DNA from: an uncultured Bacteroidota bacterium
Lineage (GTDB): Bacteria > Bacteroidota > Bacteroidia > B-17B0 > Aurantibacillaceae
Assembly: GCA_937873155.1 (NCBI GenBank)
Contig: CALMVZ010000013.1
Location: 186,001-250,000, forward strand
Reading direction: 5' to 3'
Length of the DNA stretch: 64,000 nucleotides
The position numbers and the translations under genes were made by a program. Shown here piece after piece: positions 10,704 through 18,870 of the stretch (the stretch's first letter is position 1; each line of letters opens with the position of its first letter). The notes below the pieces were generated by a model, which did not search any database, had not been told where the DNA came from, and saw only the letters and a list, made by a program, of their open reading frames with translations.

Positions 10704-13700
10704 ATGAAAAAATATATACTTGGATTTCTTGCGTTAGTTTCTGTAAACACAATTAATGCACAAGCGAATAAAGTAGAACAACCGCAAAAGGATTGGCGTG
10801 AATTAATGCAGGATCCGAATGCTAATTTTTACGATGTACAAAAAGCTGCCAATGCTTATTGGGAAACACATGATAAAGAGGAAAAAGGAAATGGTTATAA
10901 GCCCTACAAGCGCTGGGAAGCATTTATGGAACCACGCGTTTATCCAAGCGGTAATATGTATCTGCCAAGTATGACCTGGCAGAATTTTGAGGCATTTCAA
11001 AATCAAAATAATTCAGGAAATAAAGTGATCGCCCCGAACATGATCGCATCTACAACCTGGACTGCAATGGGCCCTTTCGGTGCTATGACAGGTTCTGCTT
11101 GTGGTTTACCCCGTAAAGCGGGACGTGATAACTTCATTACATTTAGTCCTACTATCAGCACAACTTATTGGTGCGGATCTCCTGCGGGAGGTTTATGGAA
11201 AACTACAAATGACGGCGCAAGCTGGACAACCAATACGGATAATCTTAGTGTGATCGGTTGTTCTGACCTTGCTATCGATCCGACAAATACAAACATCATG
11301 TACATGGCAACCGGTGATGGCGATGCAGGCGATACGTATTGTATCGGTGTATTAAAATCTATTGATGGTGGTACTACATGGAATCCTACAGGATTGGTTT
11401 GGACAGTGAATCAACAACGTATGATGCGCCGTTTAATTATTGATCCTTCAAACCCACAGGTTCTGATCGCTGCATCCAGTGCAGGTATCTGGAGAACTGC
11501 TAATGGTGGAACTTCATGGACGCAAGTAAGTACACTAAATGCTTATGATGTTGAATTTAAACCTGCGGCTACCGGAACAGTTTATGCAGGTGCGGGGGCA
11601 AGCGGAACCACGCACGGTATTTATTTATCAACTAACAATGGAGTAAGCTGGACCTTAGTTACAGCCGGCATTCCTGCAACAGGATGTAACAGAACAAGTA
11701 TTGCTGTTACAACTGCTAATCCTAACTATGTTTATGTTCTGCGTTCGAATAGCGGTACAAATGGTTTTGCAAGTTTACACCGTTCAACAAATAGCGGAGC
11801 TTCATTTACGCAAATGTCAACTACGCCAGATGTACTTGCTAACTCTTGTACAGGTGCGGCGGGTAGCGGACAAGGTTGGTATGATCTTACAGTGGCAAGT
11901 TCACCTTTGAATCAGGATGAAGTTGTTGTAGGTGGTGTTAACCATTGGAGAAGTACAAACGGAGGATCAACCTGGACATGTATCGGTTGCTGGAACAGCA
12001 CAGGTTTAAACCCATCTTACGTTCACGCCGACGTTCACGAAGTTGAATATACGCCTTCAGGTACATTATATTCTGCTAATGATGGTGGTGTTTATAAATT
12101 CAATGGCAGTACATGGGCCGATCTTACTTCGCCAAGAAATATTGCGCAACAATACCGTATCGGTTTATCAGGAACAACTGCTGATTATTGGATCACAGGT
12201 CACCAGGATAATGGAAGTAATATTCACACGCCGACAACATACAGTGCGAGTTATTGCGGTGATGGTATGGATTGTTTCATTGACAGAACTAATAACATGA
12301 ATGTATTCAGTTCAACACCAAATGGTGGTTACAGGAAATCTACTAACGGTGGAATTACATGGACAAATTGTGTTACGGGATTAACAGGCGGTACTTATTG
12401 GGTGTCACCCTGGAAACAAGATCCTGTAAGCGCTAACGTTGTTTATGGTTCGCGTTTACAATTATGGAGATCAACAAATCAAGCTAATAGCTGGGTGCAA
12501 TGCGGAACTATTCCGGGTAACGCATCACAAGGTGTTATTGAATTTGCGATCGCTCCTTCTAATCCCGACGTTATTTATGTTATTCACGGAAATACCGGTG
12601 TTTATAAAACGACGAACGCAAGTGCTGCAACTCCAACATGGGCCGCAACAGGAGCACTTCCGGGAGTACAGGCAACTTATATTGCAGTAAAAGCAACCGA
12701 CCCTAACACTGCATGGGTTACGTTCAGCGGTTATACAGGCGGAACAAAAGTTTATAAAACAATAAATGGCGGAACCAGCTGGACAAACGTTTCAACAAAC
12801 TTGCCAAACTTACCTGCGAATTGTATCGTATACGAACCGGGCTCTAACGACAGGGTATATGTAGGTATGGATGTTGGTGTTTATTATTTAGATAACTCAA
12901 CAACGAACTGGACATTATATAATACCGGTTTACCAAATACAGTAATTGCGGATCTTGAAATCTCTCCTATCAACCCGACAAAGCTATATGCTGCAACTTA
13001 TGGACGTGGTGTATATAAAGTTGATGTTGTTACTTCCGCGGCACCTGTTTCAAGTTTCTCTGTTGCTTCAACAGGATTGTGTTCAGGTACAAATATTTCT
13101 TTCACAGATCAATCTGCCAATGCGCCAACCAGCTGGAGCTGGAGTGTAACGCCTGCCGCAGGTGTAACGGTTACAACACCTACGCTTCAAAATCCTACAA
13201 TGAATTTTACTAACGGTGGAACTTATACAGTATCTATGCAGGCAACGAACATTGTTGGCCCGGGTTCTGTAGCAACACAAACTGTTGTTATTGTAGGAAC
13301 ACCAACTGTCACAATTCCAGTTCAGTCTAAGACAGTTTGTGCAGGTTCAGCGGTTTCATTTACCGCATCCGGCGCTACAACTTATAGCTGGACGAGTGGG
13401 GGAGGTACAGGAACAATTGCAACTTATACGCCGGCTTCAATGACAGTATATACTGTTACAGGAACCACCAGCGGATGTAGTGGTGTTAGAACGGCTACAG
13501 CTTATGTGAATGCGTTGCCTACTGTTTCAGTTACAGGAGCAAATGCAATTTGTAACGGAAGTTCAACAACATTTACAGGAACAGGCGCTTCAACCTATAC
13601 ATGGACTCCCGGAGGCCCTGGTGCAACTATTGCTGTTTCTCCTACAACAACTACAACATATTCAGTAGTGGGTACAGGAACGAATGGTTGTACAAATACT

Positions 13701-14879
13701 TCAACAAAAACATTAACAGTTAATCCAAGCCCAACTATCAGTACCGCTTCAAGCAGCAGTGTTGTTTGTGCAGGTTCGAATGCCTCATTGATCGCAAGTG
13801 GCGCTTCAACTTATACATGGATGCCGGGAAGTTTAACCGGTGCTACTGTAAGCGCAACGCCAACTGTAATGACAACTTATACCGTTACAGGAACAAGTGT
13901 TTCAGGATGTACAAATACTGCAGTTAGAACAGTAAGTGTAAATGCTCTACCAACAATAAATGCAACAGCAAGTGCTACTGTAATATGCGCAGGACAAACT
14001 ACAACATTAACAGGTAGCGGTGGGGCAACTTATACATGGAACCCGGGAAGTATCACAGGAAGTCCTATTGCAGTCACTCCGGCTTCATCAATCACTTACA
14101 CTTGTGTAGGAACAGGAACTAACGGCTGTAATAATACTGCTGTAAGAAGTATTACAGTGAATACTTCACCAACTGTAAATACAACTGCAAGTTCAAGTGT
14201 GATTTGTGCAGGACAAACCACCACATTAACTGCAAGTGGTGCTTCTACTTATTCATGGAATACAGGGCCAACAACTCCGGCTATTTCAGTTTCGCCAACA
14301 ACAACTACAACTTATACAGTAATTGGAACCGGAACGAACTCTTGTTCTAATACTTCGATCAGAACAATCACTGTAAATGCATTGCCTGTTGTTTCTGCTT
14401 CTCCAAGCGCATCTTTAATCTGTACCGGTCAAACTGCGACTTTAACTGCAAGCGGCGCTTCAACTTACACGTGGAACCCGGGTGGGCCAGGAACTTCAAT
14501 TTCGGTTTCTCCTACAGTAACTACAACCTACAGTGTTACCGGAACTTCTACGGCGAATTGCAGTGGAACAAGCATGTTAACTTTATCAGTTTCGGCTTGT
14601 ACCGGAATTAATCAAATAGTTAACACGGGTGGTTATTCGGTGTTCCCGAATCCTACTTCCGGAAAAATAACTATACAAGTTAATGTAACAAAGTCAACTG
14701 TTATCAATGCAGAAGTTGTTGATGCCGCGGGTAAATTAGTTTTAAAACAGCAGTTGAATTATACTGCTTCTGATAATTCACAATCTGTAAATATCTCAGC
14801 ATTTGCAAATGGCCTGTACTTCATTCATCTGACCAATTCAGATAATAAGACTGAGATCATCAAGATCATTAAAGAATAG
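10704..14879 (+). CDS. giant secreted beta-propeller/PKD protein with T9SS sorting domain
   Basis: 1391 residues. The signal peptide ends at NTINAQ (about residue 19). Residues about 120-790 hold many BNR/sortilin (VPS10-like) blades with Asp-box-type motifs such as STDGG or TTNGGTSWTxV. Residues about 795-890 form a PKD domain (SFTDQSANAPTSWSWSV). About 890-1310 is a run of roughly six 80-85-residue Ig-like repeats, each with a CAG or CTGQ motif, TYTWNPG and TTTYTVTGT. The last 80 residues are a T9SS type A signal (VFPNPTSGKITIQV ... GLYFIHL). It is probably exported across the outer membrane and attached to the surface; the ligand is unknown. Confidence 0.9.
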   Translation: MKKYILGFLALVSVNTINAQANKVEQPQKDWRELMQDPNANFYDVQKAANAYWETHDKEEKGNGYKPYKRWEAFMEPRVYPSGNMYLPSMTWQNFEAFQNQNNSGNKVIAPNMIASTTWTAMGPFGAMTGSACGLPRKAGRDNFITFSPTISTTYWCGSPAGGLWKTTNDGASWTTNTDNLSVIGCSDLAIDPTNTNIMYMATGDGDAGDTYCIGVLKSIDGGTTWNPTGLVWTVNQQRMMRRLIIDPSNPQVLIAASSAGIWRTANGGTSWTQVSTLNAYDVEFKPAATGTVYAGAGASGTTHGIYLSTNNGVSWTLVTAGIPATGCNRTSIAVTTANPNYVYVLRSNSGTNGFASLHRSTNSGASFTQMSTTPDVLANSCTGAAGSGQGWYDLTVASSPLNQDEVVVGGVNHWRSTNGGSTWTCIGCWNSTGLNPSYVHADVHEVEYTPSGTLYSANDGGVYKFNGSTWADLTSPRNIAQQYRIGLSGTTADYWITGHQDNGSNIHTPTTYSASYCGDGMDCFIDRTNNMNVFSSTPNGGYRKSTNGGITWTNCVTGLTGGTYWVSPWKQDPVSANVVYGSRLQLWRSTNQANSWVQCGTIPGNASQGVIEFAIAPSNPDVIYVIHGNTGVYKTTNASAATPTWAATGALPGVQATYIAVKATDPNTAWVTFSGYTGGTKVYKTINGGTSWTNVSTNLPNLPANCIVYEPGSNDRVYVGMDVGVYYLDNSTTNWTLYNTGLPNTVIADLEISPINPTKLYAATYGRGVYKVDVVTSAAPVSSFSVASTGLCSGTNISFTDQSANAPTSWSWSVTPAAGVTVTTPTLQNPTMNFTNGGTYTVSMQATNIVGPGSVATQTVVIVGTPTVTIPVQSKTVCAGSAVSFTASGATTYSWTSGGGTGTIATYTPASMTVYTVTGTTSGCSGVRTATAYVNALPTVSVTGANAICNGSSTTFTGTGASTYTWTPGGPGATIAVSPTTTTTYSVVGTGTNGCTNTSTKTLTVNPSPTISTASSSSVVCAGSNASLIASGASTYTWMPGSLTGATVSATPTVMTTYTVTGTSVSGCTNTAVRTVSVNALPTINATASATVICAGQTTTLTGSGGATYTWNPGSITGSPIAVTPASSITYTCVGTGTNGCNNTAVRSITVNTSPTVNTTASSSVICAGQTTTLTASGASTYSWNTGPTTPAISVSPTTTTTYTVIGTGTNSCSNTSIRTITVNALPVVSASPSASLICTGQTATLTASGASTYTWNPGGPGTSISVSPTVTTTYSVTGTSTANCSGTSMLTLSVSACTGINQIVNTGGYSVFPNPTSGKITIQVNVTKSTVINAEVVDAAGKLVLKQQLNYTASDNSQSVNISAFANGLYFIHLTNSDNKTEIIKIIKE

Positions 14880-14902
14880 AACCGGTGTGAATTGAAAATT
14901 AA

Positions 14903-14938
14903 GATCCCTGCTTTTAAAAGAGCGGGGATTTTTTTTGT
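14903..14938 (+). terminator. terminator of the giant secreted protein gene
   Basis: The stem ATCCCTGCT/AGCGGGGAT (one G-T pair) is followed by eight T. It lies 23 bases after the stop at 14879. Confidence 0.75.
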
Positions 14939-14952
14939 TTAAGACCATCAGT

Positions 14953-15312
14953 TTAAGAATACATAACGAATTCAGGCGCGTATACTGCGAGTTCAGTGCG
15001 CACAGTCTGAAGTTTTGGCAGTACTATTTCCGCATCAGGATAAAAGTTAAAAAACTTAACAAAATCTATTGGGAGTTCAGGCACGTACACTGCGAGTTCA
15101 GGCGCATACACTGCGAGTTCAGGCGCGTACACTGAGAGTTCAGGTGGGTAGATTGGTAGTTCAGGCACGTACACTGCGAGTTCAGGCGGGTAGATTGGTA
15201 GTTCAGGCGCGTATACTGAAAGTTCAGGCACGTACACTGCGAGTTCAGACACGTATACTGCAAGTTCAGGCATGTATACTTTGAGTTCAGTCCGGAATAA
15301 AGGGGAACTCAA
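14953..15312 (-). CDS. possible heptapeptide-repeat ORF within the minisatellite
   Basis: On the minus strand the array encodes about 16 heptads of consensus P-E-L-[AS/P]-[VI]-Y-[AVP]. Between units the Leu codon varies CTC/CTA/CTT and the Tyr codon TAC/TAT, both silent, while Pro, Glu, Leu and Tyr hold. The frame on the other strand accumulates replacements (R/V/K/Q). That pattern favours the minus frame. Against it: no ATG at the 5' end (a TTG at 15312 at best), no promoter, no signal peptide and no homologue I recognise. It could be a fossil. Confidence 0.3.
   Translation of the reverse strand: MSSPLFRTELKVYMPELAVYVSELAVYVPELSVYAPELPIYPPELAVYVPELPIYPPELSVYAPELAVYAPELAVYVPELPIDFVKFFNFYPDAEIVLPKLQTVRTELAVYAPEFVMYS
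14968..15290. repeat. 21-bp minisatellite
   Basis: Ten full 21-bp units plus a partial one run from 15073 to 15290, with consensus GAGTTCAGGCGCGTACACTGC. Two more recognisable units at 14968-15009 are in the same phase. The 63 bases between (exactly three units) are degenerate copies, so the array spans at least 15 units in strict register. Because 21 is divisible by three, an open frame on either strand is not by itself proof of coding. There are no unique spacers, so it is not CRISPR. Confidence 0.9.
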
Positions 15313-15324
15313 CGAATTTTATTA

Positions 15325-15613
15325 TTATTCGTTCAAGATTTCTTGCCACTTGCCGCGCATTGAATCAATTTCTGCAAGTATTTCTCTCTCACTTCTCCTT
15401 GCCTCAGTTGCGAAATGAACCGGAATTTTGGTAAGAATAAACATCAGCTAATGAAAGCATAATATCAATTCTGCTTGTGTCAGGCAAAGATGACTTTAAA
15501 AGAGAACCCAGTGAATCGATCTCCCTATCTTGTGCCAATAGCATTTTCGGTAAAAGCGATATGGCCAATAACAGAAAAAATGTAACCCTTATGTGTATGC
15601 TCGAAATTTTCAT
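15325..15613 (-). pseudogene. decayed TPR/sensor-type gene, N- and C-terminal remnants
   Basis: From 15613 an ATG begins a 69-residue frame with a clear signal peptide (FFLLLAISLLPKMLLAQ), then DREIDSLGSLLKSSLPDTSRIDIMLSLADVY, which is how many Bacteroidota TPR-containing sensor kinases and regulators begin. It stops at 15404. In the neighbouring frame, with no gap, a charged peptide (ATEARRSEREILAEIDSMRG) continues to a stop at 15325 and looks like the C-terminus of such a protein. A large internal deletion with a frame change would explain both pieces. Confidence 0.55.
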
Positions 15614-15618
15614 AATCT

Positions 15619-18600
15619 TTAATTAACTTCTTCAACCAAATTTTCATCTACATACACGAGGATTTTTCTTACTGTAGTGTGTCCCATGCTTTGCAAAGCC
15701 ATTGCATATTTATTCATTTGTATGGCGTATTTTTTCGAATTGGGCTTCCCGGTCTTATAATCAATTACAACAGCGTGATCCTTTTCAAATACTATTTTAT
15801 CCGGGCGAAGTAATTCACCATGTTCAGTTATCATCTCTGCTTCATTCTTTGAAATGGCTGCCGGAGAAAAATAATTCACCAGTAATTTATTGGTAAGTAT
15901 AGATCTTATTTTTTCTTCCAGTTCAGGTTTTTCATCCTCAGTGATAATACCTTGTTTTAGCATGCTTTCCAGAACGGAAGGAACTTCTGTTAAGGTGTTG
16001 ATACCCGATAAAATATAATGCATCTTGATCCCCTTCTCACGTGCAATCTCACCCCGATAGCTATCGGGGTCGTCATGCAATTTTAATTTATGGCTGCCTT
16101 TTATTTTTATCAATCCGCTGTTTGAGTTAAAATGTAGTTTTGAAATATCAAAAGCAGTCAGCCCTGATCCAGATTCAGTAAGCAATTTATCTTGTAAAGT
16201 TCCTGACTGATAAAATTCATCGCTAACACCTATGTTATTGGTCAAAAAATCATTCAGCCAATCAGCAACAGTTTCGTGTTTTTGTGATTTTGACTTGAAG
16301 GCGATGATATGCAAACGTTCAACTGCCCGGGTAAAAGCTACGTAGAGCAAATTTAAATTATCAAGGTATTGTTCATTCTTTTCCTGCTCGTAAAACTGCT
16401 CTAAACCGGCTTCAGCTAAACCTTGTGTGAGATTGAAAAGACCAACGGGCAGAGGAGAGTCTGTTTCAGCCAAGTCAACCCAACCGGGGTTAGCTTTGTA
16501 AACTTGCCAATTGGTGAAGGGTAAAATTACTACAGGAAATTCAAGTCCTTTTGATTTGTGAACACTCATGATGCGTACTGCATTTGTTCCTTCAGGAATG
16601 ATAAGAGAGGCTTTTTCTTTCCGTTTATCCCACCAGTATAAAAAATCATTTACGGATCCTGTTTTGTTTACGAGGTAGTCATTCACCTCATCCAAAAAGA
16701 AACGGATATATTGTGGTTCCTTTTCTTCTAATTTTAAATGCGTAATGATCTCAATACAAATATCGAGGATATTTTTTTGATTGAAAGAATGTGAATCCAG
16801 ATCTATATGGAGTGTTCTTAAAACCCGGAACAAGTCTTTCGAGCGTACTAATTCTTTTATACTTCCTGAAAGGTTTTCATTAGTGGAAAGATAATTCAAC
16901 ACGACAGAGGCGCTGATATCATCAAACGGATCATTAATGTAAGTTAAGAACGAGGCCAGGCAATTGATCTCAGGATTATTTTTCAGAAGTAATGAATCAG
17001 ATGATATCACAGGGATCCCTGTTCCCATTAAGAAATTAGCGCAAAGATTCCCCTGGCGGTTGTTCCTTGCAATGATACAAATATCATTGTAACTGTATTT
17101 ATTCGCAAGTGCTTGCTGAATATGTTTACGGATCAATGTAAAATTCTCCTTGTCTAAATCGTCTTTTTCAAGCAGGCCGTGATGTAAACTTACATAACCG
17201 CCTTCGGCATGCCTGAATTTTTGTTGTTGGGAATTGTAAATACTTTTGAATTCTTCAGTGAGATACGCCCCTGGTAAAAAATTGAAAACATCATTATTGA
17301 ACTCAACAACATTCTTTAAACTCCGGAAATTAGTATCAAGCACTTCAGCTTTAAAATTTTGTTCAAGTGCAAATGCCCTTTCAGCGAGGATCTCATTTTT
17401 TTCTGCATTTTTCAATTCGGGCAAAACATTGAACTGTTGCACATTGGCATTCCGCCAGCGGTAAATACTTTGCTTGCCATCCCCAACTATTAAATTGTAG
17501 CGGCCGCTTGCCAGTGAGTTATCTATCAGTGGTAATAAATTCAGCCATTGAAGGGTAGAAGTATCCTGGAATTCATCCAGCAAATAATTAGAGTAACGTT
17601 CTCCCAGTCGTTCATAAATAAAAGGGGCAGGTTCTTCCGACACAACTTTCGCGATCTTTGAATTGAATTCAGAGATAAAAACAATTTGTTCTTCAGCCCT
17701 GAATTCTTCACTGATCTGTTGTAACTCGTTAACGAGAATGATCGAATAGATGTTTTTCTCTAATAAATTGAACAGGCTAAAACGGGTGGCATTTTCTTCA
17801 ATGAAAGTAATTGTTTCTGAGGCTATAGAATGTAATTGCGGTGCAATGCTATCGATGGCTGCATTTTCGGAAGCAGTGTTTTTATTATTATTCCATTTGT
17901 TCTTCGCAACAGCATCTTTTAATCTTGCACCTGTCAGTTCAGCAATTTTATCAAAATCAAAATTCGCCCATTTCCTGAATACGTTTTGCGGGCCCGTGCT
18001 TCCATAATTAAATTGGGCATCTTTCAGGTTCTTGCTTCTTATCAATTGTAAGGCTTCTTCACCTTTTTCTTTAACACGTTTTTTAAATCCTGAAGTGAAA
18101 GTGTGCAATTCCTTCTGAATGTCTTTTAATTGTTCCTGGCTATAACTTTTCAGCTTCTTAAGATTCAATTCGGCATCTTCCTTCTGTATGATCTCGGCGA
18201 ACTCCAGTAATTTGACCTCGGGATCCCAGGCATTGTTTTCTTCAGCATTATCAGACGAATACTTTATCAATAGATCGGTCAATTCTGAACTGTCTCCGAT
18301 CTTAGACATTAATCCTGAAACTACTTTCCGGTAAAATTCATTCGTGTTCATTTCAATACTGAAATTCACAGGCAGTTTCAGATCGAAAGCGAAGGTCTTT
18401 ACGATCTTATGGGTAAAACTGTCGATGGTACTTATAGAGAAGTCGGAATAGTTGTGCAGGATCTCATTTAAATTCAATTTAGCGCGTTCGATAAGGGTAC
18501 TAGTGTCAATTCCTGTTTCAGCACATATAAGATCGGTAATTGGCTTTGCTTTGGGTTTATTTTGCGAGATGAGTTTAAGGGCTTCAATGATCCTTAATTT

Positions 18601-18765
18601 CATTTCCGCAGCTGCTTTATTGGTAAAGGTGATGGCAAGGATCTTTTTGTACGCGACAGGGCGTGGAGATTCATCACTCAGCGCGATCTTCAGGTATTCT
18701 TTTACAAGGGTGAATGTTTTACCACTGCCCGCCGATGATCTGTATACAACAAAGTTCTTTTGCAT
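15619..18765 (-). CDS. AddA/RecB-like UvrD helicase-nuclease
   Basis: 1048 residues; ATP-dependent helicase/exonuclease for double-strand break processing. Walker A is SSAGSGKTFTL near residue 10, motif II LLDEFQDTS near 395, then GDGKQSIYRWRNA, a motif near VMSVHKSKGLEFPVV, and motif VI NLLYVAFTRAVERL. The C-terminal PD-(D/E)XK nuclease core is RPDKIVFEKDHAVVIDYKTGK near 1000. This order is that of AddA. No AddB lies next to it here. A 20-bp perfect palindrome sits in its coding sequence at 16051-16070. Confidence 0.88.
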   Translation of the reverse strand: MQKNFVVYRSSAGSGKTFTLVKEYLKIALSDESPRPVAYKKILAITFTNKAAAEMKLRIIEALKLISQNKPKAKPITDLICAETGIDTSTLIERAKLNLNEILHNYSDFSISTIDSFTHKIVKTFAFDLKLPVNFSIEMNTNEFYRKVVSGLMSKIGDSSELTDLLIKYSSDNAEENNAWDPEVKLLEFAEIIQKEDAELNLKKLKSYSQEQLKDIQKELHTFTSGFKKRVKEKGEEALQLIRSKNLKDAQFNYGSTGPQNVFRKWANFDFDKIAELTGARLKDAVAKNKWNNNKNTASENAAIDSIAPQLHSIASETITFIEENATRFSLFNLLEKNIYSIILVNELQQISEEFRAEEQIVFISEFNSKIAKVVSEEPAPFIYERLGERYSNYLLDEFQDTSTLQWLNLLPLIDNSLASGRYNLIVGDGKQSIYRWRNANVQQFNVLPELKNAEKNEILAERAFALEQNFKAEVLDTNFRSLKNVVEFNNDVFNFLPGAYLTEEFKSIYNSQQQKFRHAEGGYVSLHHGLLEKDDLDKENFTLIRKHIQQALANKYSYNDICIIARNNRQGNLCANFLMGTGIPVISSDSLLLKNNPEINCLASFLTYINDPFDDISASVVLNYLSTNENLSGSIKELVRSKDLFRVLRTLHIDLDSHSFNQKNILDICIEIITHLKLEEKEPQYIRFFLDEVNDYLVNKTGSVNDFLYWWDKRKEKASLIIPEGTNAVRIMSVHKSKGLEFPVVILPFTNWQVYKANPGWVDLAETDSPLPVGLFNLTQGLAEAGLEQFYEQEKNEQYLDNLNLLYVAFTRAVERLHIIAFKSKSQKHETVADWLNDFLTNNIGVSDEFYQSGTLQDKLLTESGSGLTAFDISKLHFNSNSGLIKIKGSHKLKLHDDPDSYRGEIAREKGIKMHYILSGINTLTEVPSVLESMLKQGIITEDEKPELEEKIRSILTNKLLVNYFSPAAISKNEAEMITEHGELLRPDKIVFEKDHAVVIDYKTGKPNSKKYAIQMNKYAMALQSMGHTTVRKILVYVDENLVEEVN
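16051..16070. repeat. 20-bp perfect palindrome inside the helicase gene
   Basis: ACCCCGATAGCTATCGGGGT is identical to its own reverse complement. It is in frame and encodes D-P-D-S-Y-R-G just before the EIAREKG segment leading to the nuclease domain. It resembles a REP-type palindrome seen between genes in Bacteroidota genomes; that comparison is from memory. Confidence 0.7.
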
Positions 18766-18816
18766 GTTCTCACCTTAAAGATACTTTATTCTCTCAAGGA
18801 CAGTACAAAAATAAAA

Positions 18817-18853
18817 AACCCCTGAAGCGTAATGTTCTGCTTCAGGGGTTTTT
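18817..18853 (-). terminator. terminator of the PorE-like gene
   Basis: A 12-base perfect stem AACCCCTGAAGC/GCTTCAGGGGTT with a 10-base loop and A/T runs on both sides. It lies just past the stop of the minus-strand gene ending at 18871. Confidence 0.9.
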
Positions 18854-18870
18854 ATGATATAATATCAATA

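Noticed and set aside
11100-11125. CCCCGTAAAGCGGGAC in the giant secreted protein gene as a REP copy
   Set aside because: Imperfect palindrome; it codes for LPRKAGRDN in a continuous frame, and the likeness to the 3780 hairpin is short.
12043-13280. Several ORFs in other frames within the giant secreted protein gene
   Set aside because: Shadows caused by the repetitive, Thr/Ser/Gly-rich coding sequence.
15069-15284. Plus-strand ORF with VQARTLR repeats
   Set aside because: Open only because the repeat is 21 bp. Unit-to-unit changes are mostly amino-acid replacements in this frame, unlike the minus frame.
14968-15290. Regular repeats resembling a CRISPR array
   Set aside because: Units are directly abutting with no unique spacers, the period is 21, and no cas genes are nearby.
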